Positions 44,510-53,615 of a stretch of 64,000 bases of DNA are shown here, piece after piece. The position numbers were made by a program, and so were the translations under genes. Numbering within the stretch: position 1 is the stretch's first letter; every line of letters starts with the position of its first letter. The notes beneath the pieces were generated by a model. The model saw only the letters and a program-made list of their open reading frames with translations, was not told the DNA's origin and made no database searches. The DNA comes from Fibrobacter sp. UWB5. GTDB taxonomy: Bacteria > Fibrobacterota > Fibrobacteria > Fibrobacterales > Fibrobacteraceae. The DNA is taken from NCBI RefSeq assembly GCF_002210295.1, contig NZ_MWQH01000001.1:1-64000 (forward strand), written 5' to 3'.

Positions 44510-47500
44510 ATGATACTCATAACAACGTATGCAAAAGAGCTTGAAAAATTTCTGACTAAAAAACAGGATTCTAGAGAAGTTCGGAAATTTAAAATTTTTG
44601 TACGAATTGGTTTCCAATTGGATGTATATGTTTTTACAGAAGACTGCGAATCCCTGCAGAATATTGAAGCGGAATTTTTTGATTACATTTCAAAAACTGG
44701 CTATGCGGTTAATCAGAACAAATTAAGAATATACTTTAATATTTTACCTCTTTCTGAATTAGACGATTCATACTATTCTAAAATGGTTGAAGGTTCGGAA
44801 TCTATAGACTATGGTCCTCGCTATAGATTTGATTCCTTTTTAGGAAAAAAGCAATATGAAATAGCAGATGCAAGCGAATTTCCTCCTGTAATAACTTTTT
44901 ATAGCTATAAAGGTGGCGTAGGACGTACAACGGCAATGATTTCTTATGCATTGCACCTAGCTGCGGATAAGGGGAAAAAGGTTGCCATTATTGATTGCGA
45001 TCTTGAAGCGCCGGGATATTTAAATTTTTTCAATCTATCGGAGCATCCTGAATTAAAAGATGGGAAAAAAAATGGTCTTGTAGAATTTTTATGCGATACG
45101 CAATTTGTTGATAAATCGATTGATATAAATAATTATATTTTAAATATTGGGGTTGATAGAAAACTTAGTAAGCAACATCCTGAATTAGAAAACATTTGGT
45201 TAATGCCGGCTGGTAATTTGAATGACGGAACTAATGATGGTGTATTTAGCCAAAGTAGGCGCGATTATCTAGAAGGGCTTGCTAAGTTAAATTTAGGCAA
45301 TACAAAGAATGTTGTGCAAGGATTTAATAACCTTTTTGGGTATCTAAAAAATTTAAATATTGATGTAATCTTAGTCGATTCTAGAACTGGATTTAATGAT
45401 ATATTCGGAAATGCGATTCTATATCTATCTACGTGTGTTGTAGGTCTATTTGGATATAGTCGACAAACAGAGCCCGGATTCATGAATCTTGTAAATATTC
45501 ACTCGGCGCTTTTGAAGGCGGATGAAAATAAAAATGATAAACATAATGGACAAAGTTTCAAACTGATACTCGCATATTCGATTTTGCCAAACAATGAAAA
45601 GGATCGTATTCCTCCACAAATGAGTGATTTTATAAATCGTTCTTATGAGAATATATTTCCGGCACAATATTTTATTCATAGAAATCCTATTTTAGAAAGT
45701 ATTGGTACGGGAGACGCTGAAATTGATGATCAATTTATAAAAATGAATACGTCCGAATTTGATAAAGATAGGTTTGTAGACTATACAAAATTGTTTGAAG
45801 GAATTGATGATTATTGTTTCTCAGAAAGTCAAGATGATTATGATGAAGGAGTTTCTGAATGTTCAACAAAAAAGCTCATTATTTCTGCTGAAGAGATTTC
45901 TGATCTCACTTCGAAAATAGATCTAAAAAATATTATTCTTTATCATTTGAAAAATGAACTAGAACATACGGGAAAGCAATCAGGAAAAGACGAGCTTATA
46001 GAAAGAGGGTTTCTTTATCGTGAATGCATGAAAAAAGTATTTAACAAGAACTATTTCATCATTGAGGGGATGAAAGGCTCCGGAAAAACATACTTGTGCA
46101 AAGCGTTACAGAATAAGAATATTTTAAATAAAATTAAAGAATGTGCTGACGGCGAACAGGACGTTCAGTATACAAGTATTTGTGTTATGGATGGAAATGA
46201 TAAAATCATTTTTAGCGGTTTATTGGGGGAAACGCTAGATAAATACTCCCCAAATAATATGTCCAACTATGAACATTATTTTAATCATTTTTGGCATATT
46301 TTTACTTGGAATAAATTATTGTACGACGATGGAAATGAAAATCTTGCTGCAATTCGTCACAAGGTTATCACTAATAGCGTGCTTACGAACATAGGGATCG
46401 AACCATTTGGAGGAAAAGTTGATAAAAACAAATATATCCATTATTTAAATGAAATCGTTAAGAAGGATGCACTTTATTATATTAAGGAAGATATAAAGAA
46501 TTTTAATAAAGAGCTCAAACAGCAAAGCAAAAAGATCATTTTGCTTTATGATCAAATTGATTCAAAGCTCCCTTATTGGAAATACATTGCGAATTGCCTT
46601 ATTAAATCTTATTCAGTAAAAAGTATGCGGTATAGCAATATTTTGCCAAAGTTTTTTATTTGTGCAGGTACGCTTGCTCAAGCAAAAGGTAAAGAAAACA
46701 ATCGTTTTTCTGGCAACATTATTAATATTGAATGGAGCATTGAAGAAACATTTGGACTCCTATTTAAAATCATTTTTTCGGATGAATGTGCGAGCAAGGC
46801 GTTTCGAAGTATGGCGATTAAACAAGGAATTGATTTTAACAATATAGATGCTTTAAAGAATGATTTCTTAATTCCCCAAAGGCAGCTAAAATGTCTCTCT
46901 AGAGCATCGTTGGAACAACTAGTTCAAGTTTTTTTTGGAAAATACGTCAATCAATTAGGAAAACCATGGGATTATTTTAAGAAAATGTTGTCCAATGCAG
47001 ATAACAATTCTGTCAATTTATCTTACTTCATAAATATACTCAAAGATAATGCTATTGAACAAGCACTAAAATCAGAACGCTACATAAAAGAAGTCATTTC
47101 ACCGTCAGTATATACTTCAAATGAGATCTTGAAAAAGGCTGCGGGGAGGTATTTTAAGAATCTGGCAAGCGACAAATCAAACGAGATTCTATTAAAATTT
47201 AAGGAAACAGTTCTTCATACTCCACGATTTGTATTTTGTTATAAGTCGATGGAGAGTACTCTGTTTAATCTTTTGATAGAAGAAACTCTTGAAAAAAACA
47301 AAGAATCACTTTTATCACCTTCAGTGTATCGCGCGTCGTTTGAGAAATTAAGAAGACTTATTATTGGTCAAGGGATAATGGCGGAAAAATTTACCAATAA
47401 GGGTTTATTTTATGTATTTGCTCCGATTTATTGGAGTTTATGGCATTTGCAGAATGGTGCGCTTGATGATGGGTTTTACTTCATTGATAACAAGATGTAT

Positions 47501-47626
47501 ATTGAATTATTAAACAAATCAATTGAGCGTAATAGACAATTGAAACGGAATTGTAAAAAAGAACTTCAAATGCTTGCGAAATTGCGCAAGAGAAAGTACT
47601 TGTTTAGTGTAACTGGAACTTGTTGA
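44510..47626 (+). CDS. KGGVGR-variant dual P-loop ATPase (copy 2)
   Basis: The 1038-residue paralogue of the 30379-33561 product shares KFKIFVRIGFQLDVYVF, YGPRYRFDSF, KGGVGRTT (134-141), IIDCDLEAPG and ILVDSRTGFND. A second P-loop, GMKGSGKT, occurs near residue 520. The C terminus differs: it ends in a basic helical stretch rather than the Gly/Ala-rich tail of copy 1. AGGAGA precedes the ATG. The gene is AT-rich relative to the flanking host genes. By context with viperin and the HEPN partner a defence role is plausible but unproven. Confidence 0.85.
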   Translation: MILITTYAKELEKFLTKKQDSREVRKFKIFVRIGFQLDVYVFTEDCESLQNIEAEFFDYISKTGYAVNQNKLRIYFNILPLSELDDSYYSKMVEGSESIDYGPRYRFDSFLGKKQYEIADASEFPPVITFYSYKGGVGRTTAMISYALHLAADKGKKVAIIDCDLEAPGYLNFFNLSEHPELKDGKKNGLVEFLCDTQFVDKSIDINNYILNIGVDRKLSKQHPELENIWLMPAGNLNDGTNDGVFSQSRRDYLEGLAKLNLGNTKNVVQGFNNLFGYLKNLNIDVILVDSRTGFNDIFGNAILYLSTCVVGLFGYSRQTEPGFMNLVNIHSALLKADENKNDKHNGQSFKLILAYSILPNNEKDRIPPQMSDFINRSYENIFPAQYFIHRNPILESIGTGDAEIDDQFIKMNTSEFDKDRFVDYTKLFEGIDDYCFSESQDDYDEGVSECSTKKLIISAEEISDLTSKIDLKNIILYHLKNELEHTGKQSGKDELIERGFLYRECMKKVFNKNYFIIEGMKGSGKTYLCKALQNKNILNKIKECADGEQDVQYTSICVMDGNDKIIFSGLLGETLDKYSPNNMSNYEHYFNHFWHIFTWNKLLYDDGNENLAAIRHKVITNSVLTNIGIEPFGGKVDKNKYIHYLNEIVKKDALYYIKEDIKNFNKELKQQSKKIILLYDQIDSKLPYWKYIANCLIKSYSVKSMRYSNILPKFFICAGTLAQAKGKENNRFSGNIINIEWSIEETFGLLFKIIFSDECASKAFRSMAIKQGIDFNNIDALKNDFLIPQRQLKCLSRASLEQLVQVFFGKYVNQLGKPWDYFKKMLSNADNNSVNLSYFINILKDNAIEQALKSERYIKEVISPSVYTSNEILKKAAGRYFKNLASDKSNEILLKFKETVLHTPRFVFCYKSMESTLFNLLIEETLEKNKESLLSPSVYRASFEKLRRLIIGQGIMAEKFTNKGLFYVFAPIYWSLWHLQNGALDDGFYFIDNKMYIELLNKSIERNRQLKRNCKKELQMLAKLRKRKYLFSVTGTC

Positions 47627-47665
47627 TGCCTTTTTATAGAATATATTTTATCCTATAGAATTTTG

Positions 47666-47698
47666 ACTTAACATCTTATATATTGCAAGATGTTAAGT
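47666..47698. repeat. 12-bp perfect inverted repeat at the island edge
   Basis: ACTTAACATCTT (47666-47677) and AAGATGTTAAGT (47687-47698) are separated by 9 bp. It lies between two convergent genes, so it could be a shared terminator, but neither side has a long T-run. It also marks the right border of the island. Confidence 0.6.
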
Positions 47699-47712
47699 AA
47701 CAATATTGTCGC

Positions 47713-49002
47713 TTACTGAACGTTCTTCTTCTCTCGTTTAATCTGCTTCAGCTGCGCAAGTCTTTCGCCGAGTTGCTTTTCCTTGCCGTAGGGTTTGGGC
47801 TGGTAAATCTCGGTGCCTTCGAGTTGCTTAGGCAGGTGTTCTTGAGCGGAGTAAGCGCCGGGGCTGTCGTGATCGTACTGGTAGTCGATTCCGTAGCCCA
47901 ATTTTTCGCCGACCTTCGTGACCGAATTGCGGAAGGCGCGTGGTACAGGGAGAGTGCCTGTCTGCTTCACGATTGAGTCGGCCTTCATTCCTGCGAGTTC
48001 CACGCTGTTGCTCTTGGGCGCAAGCGAAAGGTAAATCGCAAGTTCGTCGAGGGCAATCAGACCTTCGGGAATTCCCATAAAGTCATAGGCTTCGCGGGCG
48101 CTTGTGGCAAGCAAAAGTGCGTTTGGGTCGGCAAGGCCGATGTCTTCCATGCTCATGCGCATGAGTCTGCGCAGAATGAATCGCGGGTCTTCGCCACCTT
48201 GCAGCATGCGGTGCAGCCAGTAGAGGGCGGCATCGGGGTCGCTTCCGCGCACGGACTTGTGCAAAGCCGAAATCAGGTTGTAATGCTCTTCGCCGCCCTT
48301 GTCGTAACGCAGGGGCTTCTTGTACTGGAATTCTTCCAGGAGCTTTTCGTCGATGACTTTCTTGTCGCCCAGATTCTTGCCAATCCATTCAATCTGATTC
48401 AGCAGGAATCGTGCGTCGCCATCGGACTGCGCGATGAGTTTATCGACGACGGCGTCTTCGACTTCAACATCCTTCAGCTGCAAACCGCGGGGGTGGTCGC
48501 GCAAGGCGCTAAAAATCAGCGTACGCAAGTCGTCCTTGCTCAAGGGTGCAAAAAGAATCAGCTGGCAGCGGCTAAGCAAAGCGCTGTTGACCTCAAACCC
48601 CGGGTTTTCGGTGGTGGCGCCAATGAGCGTCACCGTGCCGTCCTCGACGGCACCCAACAGCGCATCCTGCTGGCCCTTGTTAAAGCGGTGGATTTCGTCG
48701 ATAAAGAGAATCGTGTCCTTGAACATCGCCTTCATCTTGCGGGCGTCAGCTAGGACTTCCTTGACTTCTTTCACGCCGCTTGCTACCGCCGAGAGCGCCA
48801 CGAACGCCTTCTTGGTGTGCTGGCGAATTACGTGGGCAAGGCTTGTCTTTCCGCAGCCCGGAGGGCCCCAAAAGATCATGCTTGGCACGCTGTCGTTTTC
48901 AAGACTCTTGCGCAATAGGCTCTGCTCGCCCAGAATCTTGTTCTGGCCTAAGAACTCATCGAGGTTCCTGGGGCGTAATCTTTCGGCGAGCGGCTGGTCC
49001 AT
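47713..49002 (-). CDS. rarA: Replication-associated recombination protein A (RarA/MgsA)
   Basis: RarA is a clamp-loader-like AAA+ ATPase acting at stalled replication forks. The 429-residue product starts DQPLAERLRPRNLDEFLGQ and has Walker A WGPPGCGKTSLA near residue 47, Walker B ILFIDEIHRFNKGQQDALLG, sensor 1 IGATTENP and the C-terminal tetramerisation region (DRHYQPRPY-type QPKPYG). It is a normal host gene bordering the island. Confidence 0.96.
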   Translation of the reverse strand: MDQPLAERLRPRNLDEFLGQNKILGEQSLLRKSLENDSVPSMIFWGPPGCGKTSLAHVIRQHTKKAFVALSAVASGVKEVKEVLADARKMKAMFKDTILFIDEIHRFNKGQQDALLGAVEDGTVTLIGATTENPGFEVNSALLSRCQLILFAPLSKDDLRTLIFSALRDHPRGLQLKDVEVEDAVVDKLIAQSDGDARFLLNQIEWIGKNLGDKKVIDEKLLEEFQYKKPLRYDKGGEEHYNLISALHKSVRGSDPDAALYWLHRMLQGGEDPRFILRRLMRMSMEDIGLADPNALLLATSAREAYDFMGIPEGLIALDELAIYLSLAPKSNSVELAGMKADSIVKQTGTLPVPRAFRNSVTKVGEKLGYGIDYQYDHDSPGAYSAQEHLPKQLEGTEIYQPKPYGKEKQLGERLAQLKQIKREKKNVQ

Positions 49003-49027
49003 AAGTCAAATTCTTTATTTCTGTGTA

Positions 49028-49058
49028 CAAATGTATACTATTTCAAGAATCCTGTCAA
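49028..49058 (-). promoter_or_regulatory. rarA promoter
   Basis: On the - strand TTGACA (49058-49053) is followed 23 bp later (start to start) by TACATTTG (49035-49028), 26 bp before the rarA ATG. This is the clearest example of the promoter type in the window. Confidence 0.65.
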
Positions 49059-49103
49059 GCCGTTCTGATATGGGGCGTGGATTTTTTTTTCGCGGGTTTT
49101 AAC

Positions 49104-49964
49104 TTATTCCTCGAAAAGCATATCTTCAAAAGGTACAAGTCCGCGATGGAGTGTGTAACAGGTGAATTTCAATGCCGATATGAATTTATCGAAGGGTAGG
49201 TCTATGCCGGTTTCCCTATACGAAAGAGTTCCTTCTTCGCAGAGAACGTCAGAAATATTTTCCTTGTCCTTATGGCTTTCGCAGCCCTGAAGGAACAGGT
49301 CCGAATCAATTCCCGTATAGGTTTCTTCCCAAAGGACCGTTCCGCCTTCTAAAAATGTAGCCTTGACGGAGGCTCCCTTATTTGGATAGGTCGCATTTAC
49401 GTGTGCGATGTTTCCTTCATAGTCGACTGTGCAGGACTGGGCTTTTTCGTAGGAACCTTCTAATACCTGTTTTACGTAGTTGTCGCATGCGCCGTTCATG
49501 TACTCTTTGATTTCGTCAAGAGTCTTAACAATATCGCTTTCGGCAGCATAGACTACTGCGGTGTCCGAACAGATAACGTGTGGATTCTTCAGGCTGGAAT
49601 AAGACTCTTTTATGATGCTACACAACTCTTGCAGCACGTCTTCGTATAGGGGGTCTGTTGAGTATAACTCCTCCCTAAATTTCATTCTTTCCGAGATATC
49701 GAACTCGGAAAAGGTGGTTAAGGGATCTGTGATATCGGAGCTGGTTACGGCCGAAAAGACGACTTTCGAATCGGTCGTGTAAACTTTGCATTCCTGAGTT
49801 ATAATGTCGTCGATAAGGGCTTGGCGCTCATAAATCAGGGTCCCGTAGTTGCCTTCGTTTATGTCGTGGATGGCGCTGTTCCAAGAGTCTTCGCTCGAGG
49901 TTGAATCGGTGCATGCCCAGAAGGCCAACGGAATAGAAATCCATGCAAGTTTAGTGAATGTCAT
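49104..49964 (-). CDS. Putative lipoprotein, paralogue of 50493-51431
   Basis: The 286-residue product has a lipoprotein signal (KLAWISIPLAFWAC with the lipobox Cys at about residue 18). The mature part has several cysteines and a YERQ-x10-ECKVY segment that recurs in the neighbouring lipoprotein (YERH, then ECKVY). It shares the late CEEGTLSY pattern (CEGSTISY in the other). No known domain is recognised. It probably faces the periplasm, anchored in a membrane. Confidence 0.75.
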   Translation of the reverse strand: MTFTKLAWISIPLAFWACTDSTSSEDSWNSAIHDINEGNYGTLIYERQALIDDIITQECKVYTTDSKVVFSAVTSSDITDPLTTFSEFDISERMKFREELYSTDPLYEDVLQELCSIIKESYSSLKNPHVICSDTAVVYAAESDIVKTLDEIKEYMNGACDNYVKQVLEGSYEKAQSCTVDYEGNIAHVNATYPNKGASVKATFLEGGTVLWEETYTGIDSDLFLQGCESHKDKENISDVLCEEGTLSYRETGIDLPFDKFISALKFTCYTLHRGLVPFEDMLFEE

Positions 49965-49996
49965 AAGATCTCTTCGTTATGTCCAAAGTATTAGGA

Positions 49997-50404
49997 TTAC
50001 CCGTTCACAAATTCAAACTTAGAGAATCCGCTCGGCAGTTCGCGAGTGGGGCGGCCGCCCTTGGTCATGCAATGCAGAGTAGAACCTAAGGTGCACAGGT
50101 TTCCGTTCACGTATACTTTGTATTCAAAACGGACCTTGAGGCCTTCGCGGATCATCGAAGTTTCGACGTCTACGAAATCGCCGTAGCGGGTGGGCTGCTT
50201 GAACTTGACGTTCAGTTCCAGGACCGGCGCTCCGAAACCTTCGGCTTCCATATCGGCGTAGCTTGCACCTGCGGTGCGGAAGTATTCGGTGCGGGCCTGC
50301 TCGAACCATACGGCGTAAACGGAGTGGTGGACGATTCCCATCTGGTCGGTTTCCGCGTAGCGGACTTCAATACGTGCGGTGTGCTTGTAGGTGCAAATTT
50401 CCAT
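49997..50404 (-). CDS. YbgC-like acyl-CoA thioesterase
   Basis: The 135-residue product is a hotdog-fold 4HBT thioesterase: RIEVRYAETDQMGIVHHSVY carries the catalytic Asp, and VWFEQARTEYFR follows. Such enzymes hydrolyse acyl-CoA or acyl-ACP thioesters. The ATG at 50404 is preferred. A TTG at 50410 is closer to the AAGGAG site (11 nt) and could be the true start. Confidence 0.9.
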   Translation of the reverse strand: MEICTYKHTARIEVRYAETDQMGIVHHSVYAVWFEQARTEYFRTAGASYADMEAEGFGAPVLELNVKFKQPTRYGDFVDVETSMIREGLKVRFEYKVYVNGNLCTLGSTLHCMTKGGRPTRELPSGFSKFEFVNG

Positions 50405-50492
50405 GCCCAAAATATATAAAACTCCTTAAATTAACTTGTTGCCAATGCCGAAAAAAAGACTATATTGTAGAGCATAATATTGAGGAGGATAA

Positions 50493-51431
50493 ATGAAATC
50501 TATTTCTAAGGCCCATTTTTTCAAGACAGGCGTCATGTTGCTGCCCTTTGTTTTTGGGGCTTGCACGACAGACGAGTCTTCTTCGGCGTGGGAACGCCCC
50601 GACAGTTTCGGTGACGTCCTGTACGAACGCCATTTGGGCAAGGGGACGAGTGCTGCATTTGAATGCAAGGTGTATTCCCAGAACAACCATGTGTCGCTCG
50701 AAATGATTTTTGACGTGCCGGCGTACCAGTCCACGATGAATGCCGTGTACTATTTCGAAGTGGGTGACCCTGCCAATATGTATGTCGACATTTTGTTGTC
50801 GGGCATGTTCCAGGACGAATCCGACGATGCATGCGCAGGTCTTAAGGCGAACAACGAAGGGATGAAGGTGTCGTGTTCCCGTTCCCATGTGACCGGTAAG
50901 AGTGAACTGGAGTCCGTGAGCGAAGCTTCGTCATCGCTGGTACTTGGCATGATGGTGCCCAAGTTCAAGAGCCAGTGCGATAATTTCTATGACAACTATA
51001 AGGACATAATGTCGGGCTTGCCGGGGAGATGGAACTATGGCAACGGTGAGCCTGCCGAGCCGGCCCTGCTCTGCGATGTGAATCTTACTGACGATGCCCT
51101 TCACATGAATGTAGACTATTCGACGAGGTCTATGGCCATGGAAGTGACCCATTATAGTATTAATGGTGAGCCTATGGGTGCGTTTAGAGTCGCTGAGAGC
51201 TATGCCGGAGTTCCGGCGGATACGCTTGCGATGATTTGCAGCGCCTATCGTCAAGAATCCGATCTCTCTGGCGTATATTGCGAGGGCTCTACCATATCTT
51301 ACTTGGCTCCCGAAGAGCAGGATGGCGAGGTCATGACCCTCGAAGACATGGCCGTAGTCTATAAAAAGGAAGTTTGCCCGGGCCTTTTAGACGGTTCACT
51401 TAGCATGGAAGACTTGTGGTTTAACGACTAA
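50493..51431 (+). CDS. Putative lipoprotein, paralogue of 49104-49964
   Basis: The 312-residue product has a lipoprotein signal with lipobox FGAC near residue 24. It is cysteine-containing and has the segments LYERHLGKGT and ECKVYSQNN shared with the 49104 product. GAGGAGGA precedes the ATG, and TATATTG (50461) with TTGTTG (50436) is a possible promoter. Function unknown. The two paralogues flank the thioesterase gene on opposite strands. Confidence 0.75.
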   Translation: MKSISKAHFFKTGVMLLPFVFGACTTDESSSAWERPDSFGDVLYERHLGKGTSAAFECKVYSQNNHVSLEMIFDVPAYQSTMNAVYYFEVGDPANMYVDILLSGMFQDESDDACAGLKANNEGMKVSCSRSHVTGKSELESVSEASSSLVLGMMVPKFKSQCDNFYDNYKDIMSGLPGRWNYGNGEPAEPALLCDVNLTDDALHMNVDYSTRSMAMEVTHYSINGEPMGAFRVAESYAGVPADTLAMICSAYRQESDLSGVYCEGSTISYLAPEEQDGEVMTLEDMAVVYKKEVCPGLLDGSLSMEDLWFND

Positions 51432-51462
51432 TATATAACTAGTTGTTATTGAATAATTTAGG

Positions 51463-51495
51463 CCCCTTTTCCTCCGAAAAGGGGTTCTTTTTTGG
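51463..51495 (+). terminator. Terminator after the lipoprotein gene
   Basis: CCCCTTTT (51463-51470) pairs with AAAAGGGG (51477-51484) over a CCTCCG loop; TTCTTTTTT follows. Confidence 0.92.
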
Positions 51496-51596
51496 CTTTT
51501 CAAAACTATTCACAATCTATTCACACTCTTTTATCTAATATGTAGACAGATTTCTTGAAAAAAATGAAAAATTTTTGCTTTTTTTGACGATTTTCG

Positions 51597-51628
51597 TTGA
51601 CAAAACCCATTAAAACTTATTAAATTTG
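51597..51628 (+). promoter_or_regulatory. Promoter of the tRNA-tuf operon
   Basis: TTGACA (51597-51602) and TAAATTTG (51621-51628) are 24 bp apart start to start. Read as sigma-70 boxes, the -10 is TTAAAT at 51620 with a 17-bp spacer. A-rich sequence upstream could be an UP element. The first tRNA starts 35 bp downstream. Confidence 0.75.
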
Positions 51629-51663
51629 GCTCACTCCTATGTTCAGTAATGAAACTAGGGTGT

Positions 51664-51736
51664 GCCAAAGTAGCTCAGCTGGTAGAGCAGCTGATTTGTA
51701 ATCAGCCGGTCGTAGGTTCGATTCCTATCTTTGGCT
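51664..51736 (+). tRNA. tRNA-Thr (anticodon TGT)
   Basis: The acceptor stem is GCCAAAG/CTTTGGC. The anticodon stem GCTGA/TCAGC encloses loop TTTGTAA (anticodon TGT). T loop GGTTCGATTCC. CCA is not encoded. Confidence 0.96.
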
Positions 51737-51746
51737 TAGACATAAT

Positions 51747-51829
51747 GGGTCGTTGCCCGAGTGGTTAAAGGGGACGGACTGTAAATCCGTTGGCTTACGC
51801 CTACCGTGGTTCGAAACCACGACGGCCCA
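51747..51829 (+). tRNA. tRNA-Tyr (anticodon GTA)
   Basis: The acceptor stem is GGGTCGT with ACGGCCC, including a T-G pair. The anticodon stem ACGGA/TCCGT encloses CTGTAAA (anticodon GTA). The long variable arm is as expected for bacterial tRNA-Tyr, and the discriminator is A. Confidence 0.96.
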
Positions 51830-51839
51830 CGATAAAACG

Positions 51840-51868
51840 CCTGCTGAAGCAGAGAGCGCTTCAGCAGG
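51840..51868 (+). repeat. 11-bp hairpin between tRNA-Tyr and tRNA-Thr
   Basis: CCTGCTGAAGC and GCTTCAGCAGG pair perfectly over a 7-nt loop. There is no T-run, so it is probably an RNA-processing or stabilising hairpin in the tRNA precursor. Confidence 0.7.
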
Positions 51869-51875
51869 CTATTAA

Positions 51876-51947
<72 letters not shown>

Positions 51948-51969
51948 CTCACTAATTGGAGATAGAATC

Positions 51970-53154
51970 ATGGCAAAAGAACATTTTGACAGAAGCAAGC
52001 CGCACTGCAACATCGGCACCATCGGCCACGTTGACCACGGCAAAACCACTCTGACCGCCGCAATCTGCACGACTCTCGCTGCACGCGGCCTCGCCGCCGC
52101 CAAGCGTTTCGACGAAATCGACAACGCTCCCGAAGAAAAGGCCCGCGGCATCACGATCAACACCTCCCACGTGGAATACACCACTGCAAACCGTCACTAC
52201 GCTCACGTCGACTGCCCGGGGCACGCCGACTACGTCAAGAACATGGTGACCGGTGCTGCCCAGATGGACGGCGCCATCCTCGTCGTTGCAGCTACCGACG
52301 GCCCGATGCCGCAGACCCGTGAACACATCCTCCTCGCTCACCAGGTGGGCGTGCCGAAGATCGTCGTGTTCATGAACAAGGTCGACATGGTGGACGACGA
52401 AGAACTCCTCGACCTCGTGGAAATGGAAGTTCGCGACCTTCTGTCCAAGTACGAATTTGACGGCGACAACACCCCGATCATCCGCGGTTCCGCTCTCAAG
52501 GCCCTCGAAGGCGACCCCGCCTACCAGGACAAGATCATGGAACTCATGGACGCCTGCGACACCTACATCCCGCTTCCGGCCCGTGAAACCGAAAAGCCGT
52601 TCCTGATGCCGATCGAAGACGTGTTCACCATCACTGGTCGTGGCACCGTCGCTACCGGTCGTATCGAACGCGGCGTGGTTCACCTGAACGACAAGGTCGA
52701 ACGCGTTGGTCTCGGCGAAACCGCCGAATACGTTGTTACCGGCGTTGAAATGTTCCGCAAGCTCCTCGACGACGCCCAGGCTGGCGACAACGTCGGTTTG
52801 CTCCTCCGCGGTGCAGAAAAGAAGGACATCAGCCGCGGCCAGGTGCTCGCTGCTCCGAAGTCCGTGACCCCGCACGCCGAATTCAAGGCAGAAATCTACG
52901 TCCTGACGAAGGACGAAGGTGGCCGCCACACTCCGTTCATGAACGGCTACCGTCCTCAGTTCTACTTCCGCACCACCGACGTGACTGGCACGATCCAGCT
53001 CCCGGAAGGTGTTGAAATGGTGACTCCGGGTGACACCGTGACCATTCACGTGAACCTGATCGCCCCGGTGGCAATGGAAAAGCAGCTCCGCTTCGCAATC
53101 CGCGAAGGTGGCCGTACCGTTGGCGCTGGCTCCGTAACCGAAATCATCAAGTAA
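51970..53154 (+). CDS. tuf: Elongation factor Tu (copy 2)
   Basis: The product is the same 394-residue EF-Tu as the first gene of the window, with all G motifs intact. This copy belongs to the tRNA-tuf-rpmG-secE-nusG operon. The sequences diverge immediately outside the coding region, so the identity is confined to the gene, as expected for maintenance by gene conversion. TTGGAGA precedes the ATG. Confidence 0.98.
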   Translation: MAKEHFDRSKPHCNIGTIGHVDHGKTTLTAAICTTLAARGLAAAKRFDEIDNAPEEKARGITINTSHVEYTTANRHYAHVDCPGHADYVKNMVTGAAQMDGAILVVAATDGPMPQTREHILLAHQVGVPKIVVFMNKVDMVDDEELLDLVEMEVRDLLSKYEFDGDNTPIIRGSALKALEGDPAYQDKIMELMDACDTYIPLPARETEKPFLMPIEDVFTITGRGTVATGRIERGVVHLNDKVERVGLGETAEYVVTGVEMFRKLLDDAQAGDNVGLLLRGAEKKDISRGQVLAAPKSVTPHAEFKAEIYVLTKDEGGRHTPFMNGYRPQFYFRTTDVTGTIQLPEGVEMVTPGDTVTIHVNLIAPVAMEKQLRFAIREGGRTVGAGSVTEIIK

Positions 53155-53166
53155 TCGGATAATAAA

Positions 53167-53319
53167 ATGCCCAGAGAACTCATCACGCTCGAATGCACCG
53201 AATGCAATCAGCGCAACTATGACTGCGACAAGAACAAGCGTCTTCACCCCTCCCGCGTGGAGTACAAGAAGTACTGCCCGTTCTGCCGCAAGCATACTGT
53301 TCACAAGGAAACCAAGTAA
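53167..53319 (+). CDS. rpmG: 50S ribosomal protein L33
   Basis: The 50-residue ORF starts [20 protein letters not shown] and ends with [14 protein letters not shown]. The CxxC pairs indicate the zinc-binding L33 class. It lies in the usual slot between tuf and tRNA-Trp/secE. Confidence 0.95.
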   Translation: MPRELITLECTECNQRNYDCDKNKRLHPSRVEYKKYCPFCRKHTVHKETK

Positions 53320-53331
53320 GGAAGTCCGAAT

Positions 53332-53404
53332 AGGTCGGTAGCTCAATTGGTAGAGTCACGGTCTCCAAAACCGTTGGTTGGGGGTTCGAGTCCCTCCCGA
53401 CCTG
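53332..53404 (+). tRNA. tRNA-Trp (anticodon CCA)
   Basis: The acceptor stem is AGGTCGG/CCGACCT with discriminator G. The anticodon stem ACGGT/ACCGT encloses CTCCAAA (anticodon CCA). The tRNA-Trp-secE-nusG order is common in bacteria. Confidence 0.96.
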
Positions 53405-53423
53405 CTCACTTCCTGGAGTCATT

Positions 53424-53612
53424 ATGCGCAAGATCCAGCAATATGTCAAGGAATCCATCGAGGAACTGAAGAAAGTTACTTGGCCTACTTGGGAAGAACT
53501 TAAGGGTTCGACTTTGGTAGTGATGCTTTTCAGCGTCATTATGGGTCTGTACATTGCCGGACTCGACGTTGGTTTCTCTTGGATCATTGACAAAATTATG
53601 GGAAGAGGTTAA
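53424..53612 (+). CDS. secE: Protein translocase subunit SecE
   Basis: SecE clamps SecY in the membrane. This 62-residue single-TM form has the amphipathic helix with SIEELKKVTWPTWEEL and the TM segment TLVVMLFSVIMGLYIAGLDV. GGAG precedes the start. Confidence 0.96.
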   Translation: MRKIQQYVKESIEELKKVTWPTWEELKGSTLVVMLFSVIMGLYIAGLDVGFSWIIDKIMGRG

Positions 53613-53615
53613 TGT

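Noticed and set aside
30379-47712. Prophage or integrative element
   Set aside because: No integrase, transposase, terminase, capsid gene or attachment-site repeat was found, and no tRNA gene borders the region. Horizontal origin is suggested only by base composition and content.
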